From: Leptothrix cholodnii SP-6
Lineage (GTDB): Bacteria > Pseudomonadota > Gammaproteobacteria > Burkholderiales > Burkholderiaceae_C
DNA length: 64,000 nt
Direction of reading: 5' to 3'
NCBI RefSeq assembly: GCF_000019785.1
Contig: NC_010524.1
Coordinates: 4,204,001 to 4,268,000, forward strand
Part shown: piece by piece, positions 1 through 8,761 of the stretch
Layout: every line of letters begins with the position of its first letter
How positions within the stretch are numbered: the stretch's first letter is position 1
The notes under the pieces: generated by a model
The model's database searches: none
What the model saw: the letters and a program-made list of their open reading frames with translations, nothing else
Told to the model about the DNA's origin: nothing
Made by a program: the position numbers and the translations under genes

Positions 1-1163
1 CGCCCGGCCCGCCGGTGATGAGCCCGCTGGTCGCGGAGGTCTACGGCCCCGACGAAGCCGGCCGCCAGCAGCTCGCCGCTCGCATCGCCGGTGCCTTCAG
101 CGCCACGCCCGACATCGTCGGCATCGACAGCTCGCTCAAGGAGGACGCGCCGCGAGCCTTCCTGCGCGTGCAGCGCCAGCGCGCTGAGTCGCTCGGCATC
201 CCGGTCGCCGCCGTGGCGCAGACGGTGCACGGCGCGCTGTCGGGTGTCGACGCGGCCTGGCTGCACGACGGCCAGAGCAAGTACCCGGTGCCGGTGCGGC
301 TGCAGCTGCCGCGTGAATCGCAGGTCGGCCTCGACGCACTGCTGCAGTTGCCGATGCGCGCAGGCAATGGGCAACTCGTGCCGCTGTCCGAGCTGGTGCG
401 GGTCGAAAAGGGCGTGATCGACAAGCCGCTGTTCACCAAGGATCTGCACGGCGTGAGCTACGTGTTCGGCGACATGGCGGGCCAGCTCGACTCGCCGCTG
501 TACGGCCTGTTCGCGATCCGCCCCAAGCTGGCCGAGGCCGCGCTGCCGGGCACCGGCGAACTGGGCGAATACTGGATCCACCAGCCCAGCGACCCCTACC
601 GCCAGTACGCCATCAAATGGGACGGCGAGTGGCAGATCACCTACGAGACCTTCCGCGACATGGGCGCGGCCTACGGCGTCGGCCTGATCCTGATCTACCT
701 GCTGGTGGTGGCGCAGTTCCGCAGCTACCTGACGCCGCTGATCATCATGGCGCCGATCCCGCTGACGATGATCGGCGTGATGCCCGGCCACGCGCTGCTG
801 GGCTCGCAGTTCACCGCCACCTCGATGATCGGGATGATCGCGCTGGCCGGCATCATCGTGCGCAACTCGATCCTGCTGGTCGACTTCATCGAGCTGCAGG
901 TGGCGCAAGGCATGGCCTTCAAGACGGCGGTGATGAACTCGGCGGCGGTGCGCGCCCAGCCCATCGTGCTGACCGGCCTGGCCGCCACGATCGGGGCCTT
1001 CTTCATCCTCGACGACCCGATCTTCAACGGCCTGGCGATCTCGCTGATCTTCGGCATCCTGGTCTCCACGCTGCTCACGCTGGTGGTGATCCCGGTGCTC
1101 TATTACGCGCTCTATCGCCGCCGCTTCGAGGCGGGCGACACCCCCGCCATCCCGTCCCGCTGA
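1..1163 (+). CDS. RND-family efflux pump permease subunit, C-terminal part (5' end outside window)
   Basis: This is the last ~385 residues of an inner-membrane RND transporter, which drives proton-coupled export of drugs, metals or organic compounds together with a periplasmic adaptor and an outer-membrane channel. The reading frame is open from the first base, so the gene begins upstream. Visible parts are the second half of the periplasmic porter domain, then the hydrophobic segments YGVGLILIYLLVV, PLIIMAPIPLTMIGV, the family signature GIIVRNSILLVDF, and a final pair ending in VVIPVLYYALYRRR. The signature places it among HAE/AcrB-like pumps, but the substrate cannot be told from this part. 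The stop lies 21 bases before the DUF2892 gene, which suggests one transcript. Confidence 0.9.
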   Translation, partial: PGPPVMSPLVAEVYGPDEAGRQQLAARIAGAFSATPDIVGIDSSLKEDAPRAFLRVQRQRAESLGIPVAAVAQTVHGALSGVDAAWLHDGQSKYPVPVRLQLPRESQVGLDALLQLPMRAGNGQLVPLSELVRVEKGVIDKPLFTKDLHGVSYVFGDMAGQLDSPLYGLFAIRPKLAEAALPGTGELGEYWIHQPSDPYRQYAIKWDGEWQITYETFRDMGAAYGVGLILIYLLVVAQFRSYLTPLIIMAPIPLTMIGVMPGHALLGSQFTATSMIGMIALAGIIVRNSILLVDFIELQVAQGMAFKTAVMNSAAVRAQPIVLTGLAATIGAFFILDDPIFNGLAISLIFGILVSTLLTLVVIPVLYYALYRRRFEAGDTPAIPSR

Positions 1164-1184
1164 ATCAACCCAAGGAGTCTCACC

Positions 1185-1409
1185 ATGACCGTCGACCGCC
1201 TGATCCGCATCTTTGCGGGCAGCTTCATCCTGATCTCGCTGGCGCTGGGCGTCGAAGGCAGCCCGCTGTTCGTCAGCAAGTGGGCACTGGCCTTCACCGC
1301 CTTCGTGGGCGCCAACCTGCTGCAGTTCGGTTTCACCAACGTCTGCCCGCTGGGCTGGATGCTGCGCAAGGCGGGGGTGCCGGACCAGGCCTCGGCCTGC
1401 GCCCGCTGA
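1185..1409 (+). CDS. DUF2892 (YgaP-type) small inner-membrane protein
   Basis: A 74-residue protein with two hydrophobic segments (about residues 7-22 and 31-50) and the DUF2892 pattern: an N-terminal VDRLIRIFAG, then FTNVCPLGWMLRKAG near the end. DUF2892 is the membrane part of the rhodanese YgaP and often stands alone next to sulfur or thiol-stress genes; its biochemical role is unknown. A Shine-Dalgarno AAGGAGT lies 7-8 bases before the ATG. It sits between the RND pump and a CsoR-like repressor, and the spacing suggests an operon. A link to sulfide handling is inferred from the neighbours (OsmC, SoxR/SqrR-like ArsR). Confidence 0.85.
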   Translation: MTVDRLIRIFAGSFILISLALGVEGSPLFVSKWALAFTAFVGANLLQFGFTNVCPLGWMLRKAGVPDQASACAR

Positions 1410-1501
1410 CGGCACGGGTTCCCGCATCACGCTCGATGGAACACGGAGCAGGGACAATGCGTGCATCACCCAAACAGCCGCTACCGGCGGAGTGCTTCAC
1501 C

Positions 1502-1792
1502 ATGGCCCAGCTTCAGGACGAAACCGCGCGCACCGATCTGCTCAACCGACTCAAGCGCGCCGAAGGGCAGTTGCGCGGCATCCAGCGCATGGTCGAGACC
1601 GGTGAGTCCTGCATGGACATCGCCAGCCAGATGGCCGCCGTGCGCAAGGCGCTCGACAGCGCCTACGTGCGCATGACGGTGTGTTTCATGCAGCAGGAGA
1701 TGCAGCAGCGTTTCGGCATCGAGGGCGAAAAAGCCACCGAACTCGACACCATGCTCGACGACGTCCAGACCCTGCTCGGCAAGGTCCGCTGA
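1502..1792 (+). CDS. CsoR/RcnR/FrmR-family transcriptional repressor with altered ligand set
   Basis: A 96-residue all-helical repressor. Family hallmarks are LLNRLKRAEGQLRGIQRMVE and the helix ESCMDIASQMAAVRKALDSA. Members bind operator DNA as tetramers and release it when Cu(I), Ni(II), formaldehyde or persulfide reacts with a Cys-His-Cys or Cys-Cys site. Here the first Cys (residue 37) is kept, but the expected His (residue 62) is Phe and the expected second Cys (residue 66) is Glu; another Cys sits at residue 61. A classical copper site is therefore unlikely. An in-frame ATG at 1457 also has a GGAG in front and would add 15 residues; the start at 1502 fits family length better. Confidence 0.8.
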   Translation: MAQLQDETARTDLLNRLKRAEGQLRGIQRMVETGESCMDIASQMAAVRKALDSAYVRMTVCFMQQEMQQRFGIEGEKATELDTMLDDVQTLLGKVR

Positions 1793-1842
1793 GCGCGTTT
1801 TTCACACCCCGCACGAGCCGCCCCGGGCGGCAGGAGAAACCC

Positions 1843-2289
1843 TTGTCCGACGCCCCCGCCACCGTCCGCCTGACCCAGCGCCACGACTACCACTTCGACG
1901 CCGATTTCGGCGCCGATCTGCCGCCGTTGCAGCTCGACGAACCGCCGCCGCTGGGCCAGGGCGAGGGGCCGTCGCCGCTGCAGCTGCTGGCCGCGGCGGT
2001 CGGCAACTGCCTGTCGGCGTCGCTGCTGTTCGCGCTGCGCAAGTACAAGCAGGCGCCCGAGCCGATCACCTGCGAGGTGCAGGCCCAGACAGGCCGCAAT
2101 GCCGAGAACCGGCTGCGCGTGACGCAGATCCAGGCCCGGCTGACGCTGGGGGTGCCGGCAGCGTCACTCGAGCGGCTCGATCGCGTGCTCGATCAGTTCG
2201 AGGCCTTCTGCACCGTCACCGAGAGCATCCGCGCCGGCATCCCGGTCACGGTCGAGGTGTGGGATTCGACCGGAGCACGCCTGAAATGA
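1843..2289 (+). CDS. OsmC/Ohr-family thiol peroxidase
   Basis: A 148-residue OsmC-fold protein. Both catalytic cysteines of the family are visible: Cys56 in AVGNCLSASLLFAL and Cys123 in FEAFCTVTESI. Such enzymes reduce organic hydroperoxides, and some act on persulfides, using a lipoyl or thiol partner. The start is a TTG with AGGAGA six bases upstream; a longer in-frame extension back to 1681 overlaps the upstream repressor and is not family-like. It follows the CsoR-like gene by 50 bases and converges on the ArsR gene. With DUF2892 and two thiol-type regulators beside it, a role in reactive-sulfur or oxidant defence is plausible but inferred. Confidence 0.85.
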   Translation: MSDAPATVRLTQRHDYHFDADFGADLPPLQLDEPPPLGQGEGPSPLQLLAAAVGNCLSASLLFALRKYKQAPEPITCEVQAQTGRNAENRLRVTQIQARLTLGVPAASLERLDRVLDQFEAFCTVTESIRAGIPVTVEVWDSTGARLK

Positions 2290-2314
2290 ACCCCGCGGCG
2301 ACCGGGCCGCACGC

Positions 2315-2671
2315 TCAGCGCGCCGCCTTCGGCAGCAGGCGGTCGGCCACCGACAGCTCGGCCTGCTCGTCGAGTTCGATCGCCACCTGCGTGCAGACCG
2401 CGCGGCACAGCGTGGCGACGCGCTCGCTCTGCAGGCGGTAGTAGATCTGGGTGCTGTCGCGCCGCTTGCCGAGCACGCCGGCGCGGTAGAGCGTCGACAG
2501 GTGCTGCGACATGTTGGGCTGCGTGGTGTCGATCTCGTCGAGCAGCTGCGACACGTTCTTTTCGCCGTGGCACAGCGCGCTGATGATCTTCAGCCGGATC
2601 GGCGTCGACAGCAGGGAAAACAGCTCGGCCACCGAATCAAAGACGGTATCGGCCTCGGTATTCGTGTCCAT
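2315..2671 (-). CDS. ArsR-family regulator of the SoxR/SqrR/BigR persulfide-sensing type
   Basis: A 118-residue winged-helix repressor. The recognition region reads QPNMSQHLSTLYRAGVLGKRR. Cysteines stand at residue 34 (ALCHGEKNV) and at 89 and 93 (TLCRAVC), matching the two-cysteine arrangement of sulfide-responsive SqrR/BigR and of SoxR regulators of sox clusters, in which persulfide forms a polysulfide bridge and lifts repression. A perfect ATTC-N8-GAAT site lies 39-54 bases upstream, the form reported for SqrR operators, so autoregulation is likely. It is the last minus-strand gene of this block and converges on the OsmC gene. Which genes it controls is inferred from box searches by eye. 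Confidence 0.85.
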   Translation of the reverse strand: MDTNTEADTVFDSVAELFSLLSTPIRLKIISALCHGEKNVSQLLDEIDTTQPNMSQHLSTLYRAGVLGKRRDSTQIYYRLQSERVATLCRAVCTQVAIELDEQAELSVADRLLPKAAR

Positions 2672-2709
2672 GTGAAAGCTCGCAGTCAGATTGATCTGAT
2701 CGCGATTCT

Positions 2710-2725
2710 ATTCGCATGGACGAAT
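2710..2725. promoter_or_regulatory. Candidate SoxR/SqrR-type operator, ATTC-N8-GAAT
   Basis: The sequence reads ATTC, eight bases, GAAT: a perfect inverted repeat between the cytochrome c gene and the ArsR gene. It matches the consensus known for SqrR-type persulfide repressors. Similar but looser boxes with the same spacing occur at 27430, 29861 and 42142. Confidence 0.6.
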
Positions 2726-2747
2726 GGATGCCCCTGCCGGCCCGGCG

Positions 2748-3104
2748 TCACTTGAAGCGGTAGTGATCGCGCTGCAGCACCGCGCCGACGGCGGTCACTT
2801 CCTCGGGGAACAGCTGCAGGTTGAGCTCGGTGCTGCAGTACTCGACCATGCCGCGCAGCGCACCGGGCGTCGAGATGCGGCCCTTGGGGTTGTAGATGCC
2901 GTGGCCGTTGCCGCCCACGCGGCGGATGTGGCAGGCGTCGCACTGGTTCTCGCGGATCAGTCGCTCGCCCAGCGCCAGGTCGGCGCCTTCGAATATCCCG
3001 TGTCCGGCCGACCACGCGGGGGCTGCTGCGCCCACGGCCGCCGCAGCAGCCAGCCACAGCGCGCCGTTGCGCAGCCGGCGCAGGCTCGAGGCAAATCGGA
3101 TCAT
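2748..3104 (-). CDS. Small periplasmic c-type cytochrome
   Basis: A 118-residue protein with an N-terminal signal peptide (hydrophobic run ending near WSAGHG) and one haem site, CDACH, at about residue 56. The rest (KGRISTPGALRGMVEYCSTEL) resembles no cytochrome family I can name. The ATG at 3104 was chosen because the upstream extension from 3125 adds only seven polar residues and a GGGAGA lies in front of 3104. It is 47 bases downstream of cbbY and on the same strand, so it may be the last gene of the cbb operon. An electron-carrier role coupling sulfur oxidation to respiration is inference. Confidence 0.75.
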   Translation of the reverse strand: MIRFASSLRRLRNGALWLAAAAAVGAAAPAWSAGHGIFEGADLALGERLIRENQCDACHIRRVGGNGHGIYNPKGRISTPGALRGMVEYCSTELNLQLFPEEVTAVGAVLQRDHYRFK

Positions 3105-3151
3105 CGTGGGGTCTCCCGTCTTCACAGGAGACCACTGTGCCGCGCATCACG

Positions 3152-3901
3152 TCATCGGGCAAGCGCCGGCTGCCGATCCGACCACTGCGAGCGCAGCCAT
3201 TGCGGATCGACCACACCCGCCGACGGGGCCGGCGCCTGATCCAGATCGGCACAGACCCGCCAGGCCGGCGTGTGCGCCGACGCATCGAAATAGACGCTCG
3301 GGCATTGCAGCGCGGCCACGCCCGCATCGGCGGCGGCGCGCACGCCGACGTCGCTGTCCTCCAGCGCCAGCGCGGCAGAGGCGTCACACCGCAAGGCCGT
3401 CAGCGCCTTCAGGTAGACCTCCGGATGCGGCTTCTTCTGCGCGACGTCCTCGCCGCACAGCACCGCCGCAAAGCCGTCGCGCCACTGCGCGCCGAGCAGT
3501 CGGCGCATCAGCGCGTCGACGTTGCTGCGGCTGGTGGTGGTGGCGATGGCCTGCTGCAGACCCGACTCGTGCGCCTGCCGCATCAGCCGCAGCACGCCCG
3601 GCCGGGCCACGATCAGGCCGGCCGCCACCCGCTCGGCATAGAACCCGTTCTTGCGCAGATGCAGCGCCCGCGCCAGCTGCTCGCGCTCGGCACCGGGTGG
3701 TGGCGCATCGGCGCGGCCGGCGAAATCGTGCAGCAGGCGCTCGCGCCCGCCCGTCACGCGCAGCAGGCTGCCGTAATGCGCCACGTCCCAGCGCCACGGC
3801 AGCCCGAAGGCCTCGAAGGCCTGGTTGAACGCCACCCGGTGGCCGTCGGCTTCGGTCTCGGCGATGGTGCCGTCGACATCCCAGATCAGCGCCCGCAGCA
3901 T
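3152..3901 (-). CDS. cbbY: CbbY-type HAD phosphatase (xylulose-1,5-bisphosphate phosphatase family)
   Basis: A 249-residue HAD-superfamily hydrolase. Motif I is DVDGTIAETE near the N-terminus, motif II TTTSRSN, the lysine motif KPHPEVYLKAL, and motif IV LEDSDVGVRAA. CbbY proteins in cbb operons dephosphorylate xylulose-1,5-bisphosphate, a misfire product that inhibits RuBisCO. Its position 10 bases after cbbA in the Calvin operon supports this over a general phosphatase. The start MLRALIWDVDG at 3901 leaves the conserved aspartate about residue 8, as is usual; the open frame upstream overlaps cbbA and is not used. Confidence 0.88.
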   Translation of the reverse strand: MLRALIWDVDGTIAETEADGHRVAFNQAFEAFGLPWRWDVAHYGSLLRVTGGRERLLHDFAGRADAPPPGAEREQLARALHLRKNGFYAERVAAGLIVARPGVLRLMRQAHESGLQQAIATTTSRSNVDALMRRLLGAQWRDGFAAVLCGEDVAQKKPHPEVYLKALTALRCDASAALALEDSDVGVRAAADAGVAALQCPSVYFDASAHTPAWRVCADLDQAPAPSAGVVDPQWLRSQWSDRQPALAR

Positions 3902-3911
3902 CGCGCGACCC

Positions 3912-4949
3912 TCAGCGATAACGCACCACCATGCGGTCGAGCGACACCGGCTTGATGCCCGCCGCCCGCCCCTCGCAGCCGAAGGCCTTGAAGCGCGCCT
4001 CGCAGATGCCGCGCGCCGCCTGGGTGGCCGCCGCCAGCGCCTTGCGCGGGTCGAACTCGCCGGGCTGGGTGGCGAACACCTGGCGCATCGCACCGGTCAT
4101 CGCCAGGCGGATGTCGGTGTCGATGTTGACCTTGCGCACGCCGCTCCTGATGCCGCGCACGATCTCGTCGACCGGCACGCCGTAGGTCTGCTTGATGTCG
4201 CCGCCGTATTGCCGAATGATCGCCAGCCACTCCTGCGGCACGCTGCTGGATCCGTGCATCACGAGGTGGGTATCGGGCACCGCGGCGTGGATCCGGGCGA
4301 TGCGGTCGATGGCGAGGATGTCGCCGGTCGGCTCGCGGGTGAACTTGTAGGCGCCGTGGCTGGTGCCGATCGCGATCGCCAGCGCGTCGACACCGGTGCG
4401 GGCGACAAAATCGCGCGCCTCGGCCGGGTCGGTCAGCATCTGGTCATGGCTGAGCTGGCCCACCGCGCCGACGCCGTCCTCCTCGCCGGCATCGCCGGTT
4501 TCCAGCGAACCCAGGCAGCCGAGCTCACCCTCGACCGACACGCCCACCGCATGCGCGATGCGGCAGACATCGGCCGTGACGCGCACGTTGTAGTCGTAGC
4601 TCGCAGGTGTCTTGGCGTCCTCCATCAGCGAACCGTCCATCATCACGCTCGAGAAACCCGAGCGGATCGCCTGCACACACACCGCCGCCGAGGCGCCGTG
4701 GTCCTGGTGCAGCACCACCGGGATGTCCGGGTGGCTCTCGATCGCGGCCAGCACCAGGTGGCGCAGATAGGCCTCGCCGGCGTATTTGCGCGCCCCCGCC
4801 GAGGCCTGCAGGATCACCGGGCTCATGGTGGCCTGGGCCGCCTCCATGATCGACTGGACCTGCTCCATGTTGTTGACGTTGAAGGCGGGCACGCCGTAGT
4901 CGTGTTCGGCGGCGTGGTCGAGCAGTTGACGCAATGAAATCAGGGCCAT
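3912..4949 (-). CDS. cbbA: Class II fructose-1,6-/sedoheptulose-1,7-bisphosphate aldolase
   Basis: A 345-residue zinc-dependent aldolase of the Calvin-cycle type. Motifs seen are [10 protein letters not shown] (metal and substrate), [21 protein letters not shown] and [12 protein letters not shown], then [14 protein letters not shown] for phosphate binding. It condenses dihydroxyacetone phosphate with glyceraldehyde-3-phosphate or erythrose-4-phosphate during RuBP regeneration. Length and motif order are those of cbbA products. It lies between cbbZ (39-base gap) and cbbY (10-base gap) on the same strand. Confidence 0.95.
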   Translation of the reverse strand: MALISLRQLLDHAAEHDYGVPAFNVNNMEQVQSIMEAAQATMSPVILQASAGARKYAGEAYLRHLVLAAIESHPDIPVVLHQDHGASAAVCVQAIRSGFSSVMMDGSLMEDAKTPASYDYNVRVTADVCRIAHAVGVSVEGELGCLGSLETGDAGEEDGVGAVGQLSHDQMLTDPAEARDFVARTGVDALAIAIGTSHGAYKFTREPTGDILAIDRIARIHAAVPDTHLVMHGSSSVPQEWLAIIRQYGGDIKQTYGVPVDEIVRGIRSGVRKVNIDTDIRLAMTGAMRQVFATQPGEFDPRKALAAATQAARGICEARFKAFGCEGRAAGIKPVSLDRMVVRYR

Positions 4950-4988
4950 GGATCGCTCCGGAATTGAGGGAATGAATGCGTTCGGGAT

Positions 4989-5702
4989 TCAGTGCAGCGC
5001 GCCGGCCGGCTGGTGCGCAGGCTCGCAGCCGCCGAGCACATGGCGGGCGACGTCGGCGATCTGCGCGAACAGCCGCTGCGGCTGCGCCAGCGCCACCGGC
5101 TCGCCGCCGTTGTAGCCGTAGGGCACGGCCCACGCCGCGACGCCGGCATTGCGGGCGGCCTCGATGTCGGTGCGCGAATCGCCCACATGCGCCAGCGCGC
5201 CGGGCTTGACCTTCAACAGCTGCGCGGTCGTGATCAGCACCGAGCGGTGCGGCTTCTTGTGCGCCAGCGTGTCGCCGGCCACCAGCACGTCGATCAGGTC
5301 GGACAGGCCGGCCGCATCGAGCACGCGCTGCGCGTGGCGGCCTTCCTTGTTGGTGACGCAGGCCAGCGGCAGGCCGGCGTCACGCAGTTGCTGCAGCGCC
5401 TCGCGCACGCCGGGATAGGCGCGCGCGGTGCTGCCGACCACCGCGGCGTAATGCGCGTCGAGCCGCGCCAGCAGCGCGTCGGTATCGAGCCACTCGACGC
5501 GCGCCGGCTGTTCCATCAGGATGCGCGCCAGCAGCTTGATCATCAGCGCGCGCAGGCCGTCGCCGATCAGCTGTTCGATCTCGGCCGGCGGGCGGGGCGC
5601 GAGGTCGAAATCGACCAGCGTCAGGTTGACGGCCCGCGCGATCTCGTCGGCGGTTTCGACCAGGGTGCCGTCGAGGTCGAAGCTGATGGCGAGGCAGGAC
5701 AT
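4989..5702 (-). CDS. cbbZ: Phosphoglycolate phosphatase
   Basis: A 237-residue HAD hydrolase. It begins MSCLAISFDLDGTLVETADE, with the nucleophile aspartate in DLDGT, followed by CVTNKEGRHA (motif II), AHKKPH (motif III lysine) and HVGDSRTDIEAARNAG (motif IV). In autotrophs CbbZ removes 2-phosphoglycolate made by the oxygenase side reaction of RuBisCO. Location between transketolase and aldolase inside the cbb operon makes cbbZ more likely than the housekeeping gph copy. Confidence 0.93.
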   Translation of the reverse strand: MSCLAISFDLDGTLVETADEIARAVNLTLVDFDLAPRPPAEIEQLIGDGLRALMIKLLARILMEQPARVEWLDTDALLARLDAHYAAVVGSTARAYPGVREALQQLRDAGLPLACVTNKEGRHAQRVLDAAGLSDLIDVLVAGDTLAHKKPHRSVLITTAQLLKVKPGALAHVGDSRTDIEAARNAGVAAWAVPYGYNGGEPVALAQPQRLFAQIADVARHVLGGCEPAHQPAGALH

Positions 5703-5744
5703 GGTGGTGCTTTCATCCGATGGACACGGTGGATCGGCGGGATG

Positions 5745-7772
5745 TCAGAGGCTGGCGGCGAGCGGCGCTCGCGCGGCATCGATCTCGCGTTCGACCAGGC
5801 TGGCCAGCGCCGCGGCCGTCAAGCCGAAGTGCTCGAACACCGCCGGCCCCGGGCCGGACTCGCCGAAGCGGTCGATGCCCAAGGCGGCGCAACAGCCGTA
5901 CTGGCCCCACCAGCGCGACACCCCCGCCTCGACACCGATCCGCGGCAGGCCGCGGCCCAGCACCGCATCGCGCCAGGCGCGGTCCTGCCGGTCGAACAGC
6001 GTCGTGCACGGCAACGACACCACTCGCACGCTGATGCCACGGCCATCGAGCAACTGCTGCGCCGCCATCGCCAGGCCGACCTCGGAGCCGGTGGCCAGCA
6101 GCACCGCCTGCGGCTGCGGCCGGTCGCTCAGCACATAAGCACCGCGCCGGATCGCCACCAGCTGCTCGGGCTCGCGCAGCTGCGCCGGCAGGTTCTGGCG
6201 CGACAGCAGCAGCGCGCTCGGCCGCTGCGCCTGCTGCAGCGCGTGGGTCCAGGCGACCGCGGTTTCGGCCGCGTCGCACGGGCGCCAGACGTCGAGCCCC
6301 GGGATCAGCCGCAGGCTCGCCGCGTGTTCGACGGGCTGGTGCGTCGGGCCGTCTTCACCCAGGCCGACCGAGTCGTGCGTGAACACGTGCACCACGCGCA
6401 GCTTCATCAGCGCGGCCATGCGGACGGCGTTGCGGCTGTAGTCGCTGAAGGTCAGGAAGGTGCCGCCGTACGGGATGAAGCCGCCGTGCAGCGCGATGCC
6501 GTTCATGATCGCGGCCATGCCGAACTCGCGCACGCCGTAATGCACGTGGCGGCCGCCGAACTCGCCGCCGCGCACCGCGCCGCAGCCGGGGAAATCGGTC
6601 AGGTTCGAGCCCGTCAGGTCGGCCGATCCGCCGAGCAGTTCGGGCACACGCGGCGCAAGCGCGGCGAGCACCTGCTGCGAGGCCTTGCGGCTGGCCACGC
6701 TGTCGCGCGACTGGCCGAACTGCAGCATCGCGTTGAGCAGCGTCTCCTCGAAATCGGCCGGCAGATCACCGCGCACACGGCGCTCGAACTCCGCCGCCAG
6801 CGCCGGGTGTGCGGCGCGATAAGCCGTCAGGCGCTCGGCCCATTGCTGCTGCAGGGCAGCACCGCGCTCACGTGCATCCCAGGCCGCTCGCAGCGATTCG
6901 GGCACCTCGAACGGCGCATGCGGCCAGCCGATCGCCGCACGGGTGGCGGCGATCTCGGCGGCGCCGAGCGGCTCGCCGTGCGCGCGGGCGGTGTTGGCGC
7001 GATTCGGTGAACCGTGACCGAGGCGGGTGCGGCAGATGATCAGCGTCGGCCGCTCGCTGCTGTGCTGCGCCTGCGCGATCGCCTGGTCGACGGCGTCGAC
7101 ATCGTGGCCATCGAGCGTGCCGATCACGTTCCAGCCGCAGGCCTTGAAACGCAAGGCGGTGTCGTCGGCAAACCAGCCCTGCACCGGGCCGTCGATCGAG
7201 ATGCCGTTGTCGTCGTACAGCGCCACCAGCTTGTTCAGACCCCACACGCCGGCCAGCGAGATCGCCTCCTGGCTGATGCCTTCCATCAGGCAGCCGTCAC
7301 CGAGAAACACATAGGTCCGGTGATCGACGATGTCATGGCCCGGGCGATTGAATTCGCGCGCCAGCAGCTTCTCGGCCAAGGCAAAACCGACCGCATTCGT
7401 CAGGCCCTGGCCGAGCGGGCCGGTGGTGGTTTCGACACCCGGCGTCAAGCCGACTTCCGGGTGGCCCGGCGTGCGGCTGCGCAATTGACGAAAGGCCTTC
7501 AGGTCATCGATCGACAGGTCGTGGCCGCTCAGGTGCAGCAGCGCGTACAGCAGCATCGAGGCGTGGCCATTGCTCAGCACGAAACGGTCGCGGTCGGGCC
7601 AATGCGGATCGGCCGGGTTGATGCGCAGATGGCGGCCCCACAGCGCCACCGCCATCTCGGCCATGCCCATCGGCGCGCCGGGGTGGCCGGAGTTGGCCTT
7701 CTGCACCGCGTCCATCGCCAGTGCGCGCAATGAGTTGGCCATCTCGGTGGCCAGAGGAAGAGTCGTGTTCAT
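5745..7772 (-). CDS. cbbT: Transketolase
   Basis: A 675-residue thiamine-diphosphate enzyme that moves two-carbon units between sugar phosphates in the regenerative Calvin cycle. Seen in order: KANSGHPGAPMGMAEMA near residue 25, the ThDP/Mg motif GDGCLMEGISQEA with DDNGISIDG, then VREFGMAAIMNGIALHGG and the glutamate region FTHDSVGLGEDGPTHQP. The ATG at 7772 gives the normal transketolase length; the frame stays open far upstream through cbbP and cbbF, but this is only GC-driven. It is 29 bases after cbbP and 42 before cbbZ. Confidence 0.96.
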   Translation of the reverse strand: MNTTLPLATEMANSLRALAMDAVQKANSGHPGAPMGMAEMAVALWGRHLRINPADPHWPDRDRFVLSNGHASMLLYALLHLSGHDLSIDDLKAFRQLRSRTPGHPEVGLTPGVETTTGPLGQGLTNAVGFALAEKLLAREFNRPGHDIVDHRTYVFLGDGCLMEGISQEAISLAGVWGLNKLVALYDDNGISIDGPVQGWFADDTALRFKACGWNVIGTLDGHDVDAVDQAIAQAQHSSERPTLIICRTRLGHGSPNRANTARAHGEPLGAAEIAATRAAIGWPHAPFEVPESLRAAWDARERGAALQQQWAERLTAYRAAHPALAAEFERRVRGDLPADFEETLLNAMLQFGQSRDSVASRKASQQVLAALAPRVPELLGGSADLTGSNLTDFPGCGAVRGGEFGGRHVHYGVREFGMAAIMNGIALHGGFIPYGGTFLTFSDYSRNAVRMAALMKLRVVHVFTHDSVGLGEDGPTHQPVEHAASLRLIPGLDVWRPCDAAETAVAWTHALQQAQRPSALLLSRQNLPAQLREPEQLVAIRRGAYVLSDRPQPQAVLLATGSEVGLAMAAQQLLDGRGISVRVVSLPCTTLFDRQDRAWRDAVLGRGLPRIGVEAGVSRWWGQYGCCAALGIDRFGESGPGPAVFEHFGLTAAALASLVEREIDAARAPLAASL

Positions 7773-7801
7773 CGGGTGATTCCTGGTTTTCTCGGATTGA
7801 T

Positions 7802-8686
7802 TCAAAGCGCGCCGAGAGAACGCTTGCGCCTCTCCATCATTCGCCAGATGAACGGCGTGAAGATCAACTGCATCGCCAGCTCCATCTTTCCGCCCGGCAC
7901 CACCACCGTGTTGGCGCGCGACATGAAGCTGCCGTTGATCATGTTGAGCAGGTACTGGAAGTCGATGCCCTTCGGGTTCGCGAAGCGGATCACCACCATG
8001 CTTTCGTCTGGCGACGGGATGTCGCGCGCAATGAACGGGTTGCTGGTATCGACCATCGGCACGCGCTGGAAATTGACATGCGTGTGCGCGAACTGCGGGC
8101 AGATGTAGTTCACGTAATCGGGCATGCGGCGCAGGATGGTGTCGGTCACCGCCTCGGTGCTGTAGCCGCGCATCTTCTTGTCGCGGTAGAGCTTCTGGAT
8201 CCACTCGAGGTTGATCACCGGCACCACGCCAATCAGCAGGTCCGGGTGGCGGGCGATGTCGACCTCGGGCGTGACCACCGCGCCGTGCAGGCCTTCGTAG
8301 AACAGCAGGTCGGTGCCCTGCGGCACGTCTTCCCACGGCGTGAAGGTGCCGGGATCCTGCTTGTAGGGCGCGGCTTCTTCCGGGTCGTGCAGGTACTTGC
8401 GGCGCTTGCCGCTGCCGCATTCGCCGTAGCTGCGAAACAGGTCCTCGAGTTCGGCAAAGAGGTTGTTCTCGGGGCCGAAATGGCTGAAGTTGCGATTGCC
8501 GTTCTTCTCGGCGTCGGCCTGGCGGACCTTCATCTCCTTGCGGTCGTAGCGATGAAAGCTGTCGCCCTCGATGACCGCGGCGGTGATCTTCTCGCGCCGG
8601 AAGATGTTGTCGAAGGTGCGGGTCACCGAGGTGGTGCCCGCGCCCGATGAGCCGGTGATCGCGATGATGGGATGGCGTTCTGACAT
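7802..8686 (-). CDS. cbbP: Phosphoribulokinase
   Basis: A 294-residue kinase of the proteobacterial PRK type, which makes ribulose-1,5-bisphosphate from ribulose-5-phosphate and ATP and is diagnostic of the Calvin cycle. The P-loop GSSGAGTTSVTRTF is at residues 12-25, and HRYDRKEM and FYEGLHGAVVTPEVD follow. The start MSERHPIIAITG at 8686 was chosen; 25 extra upstream codons lack similarity to PRK and cover an intergenic stem-loop. The gene lies between cbbF and cbbT. Confidence 0.96.
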   Translation of the reverse strand: MSERHPIIAITGSSGAGTTSVTRTFDNIFRREKITAAVIEGDSFHRYDRKEMKVRQADAEKNGNRNFSHFGPENNLFAELEDLFRSYGECGSGKRRKYLHDPEEAAPYKQDPGTFTPWEDVPQGTDLLFYEGLHGAVVTPEVDIARHPDLLIGVVPVINLEWIQKLYRDKKMRGYSTEAVTDTILRRMPDYVNYICPQFAHTHVNFQRVPMVDTSNPFIARDIPSPDESMVVIRFANPKGIDFQYLLNMINGSFMSRANTVVVPGGKMELAMQLIFTPFIWRMMERRKRSLGAL

Positions 8687-8761
8687 TTGAATCTCCGTCT
8701 TGTCTTGATGTCGGGTCAGCGCGGCAGGCCGAGCGCCGGGCCGCCCCAAGCCGGCCGGCAT

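Noticed and set aside
617..1501. Upstream extension of the CsoR-like frame
   Set aside because: It overlaps the RND and DUF2892 genes and lacks any domain; the family protein starts at 1457 or 1502.
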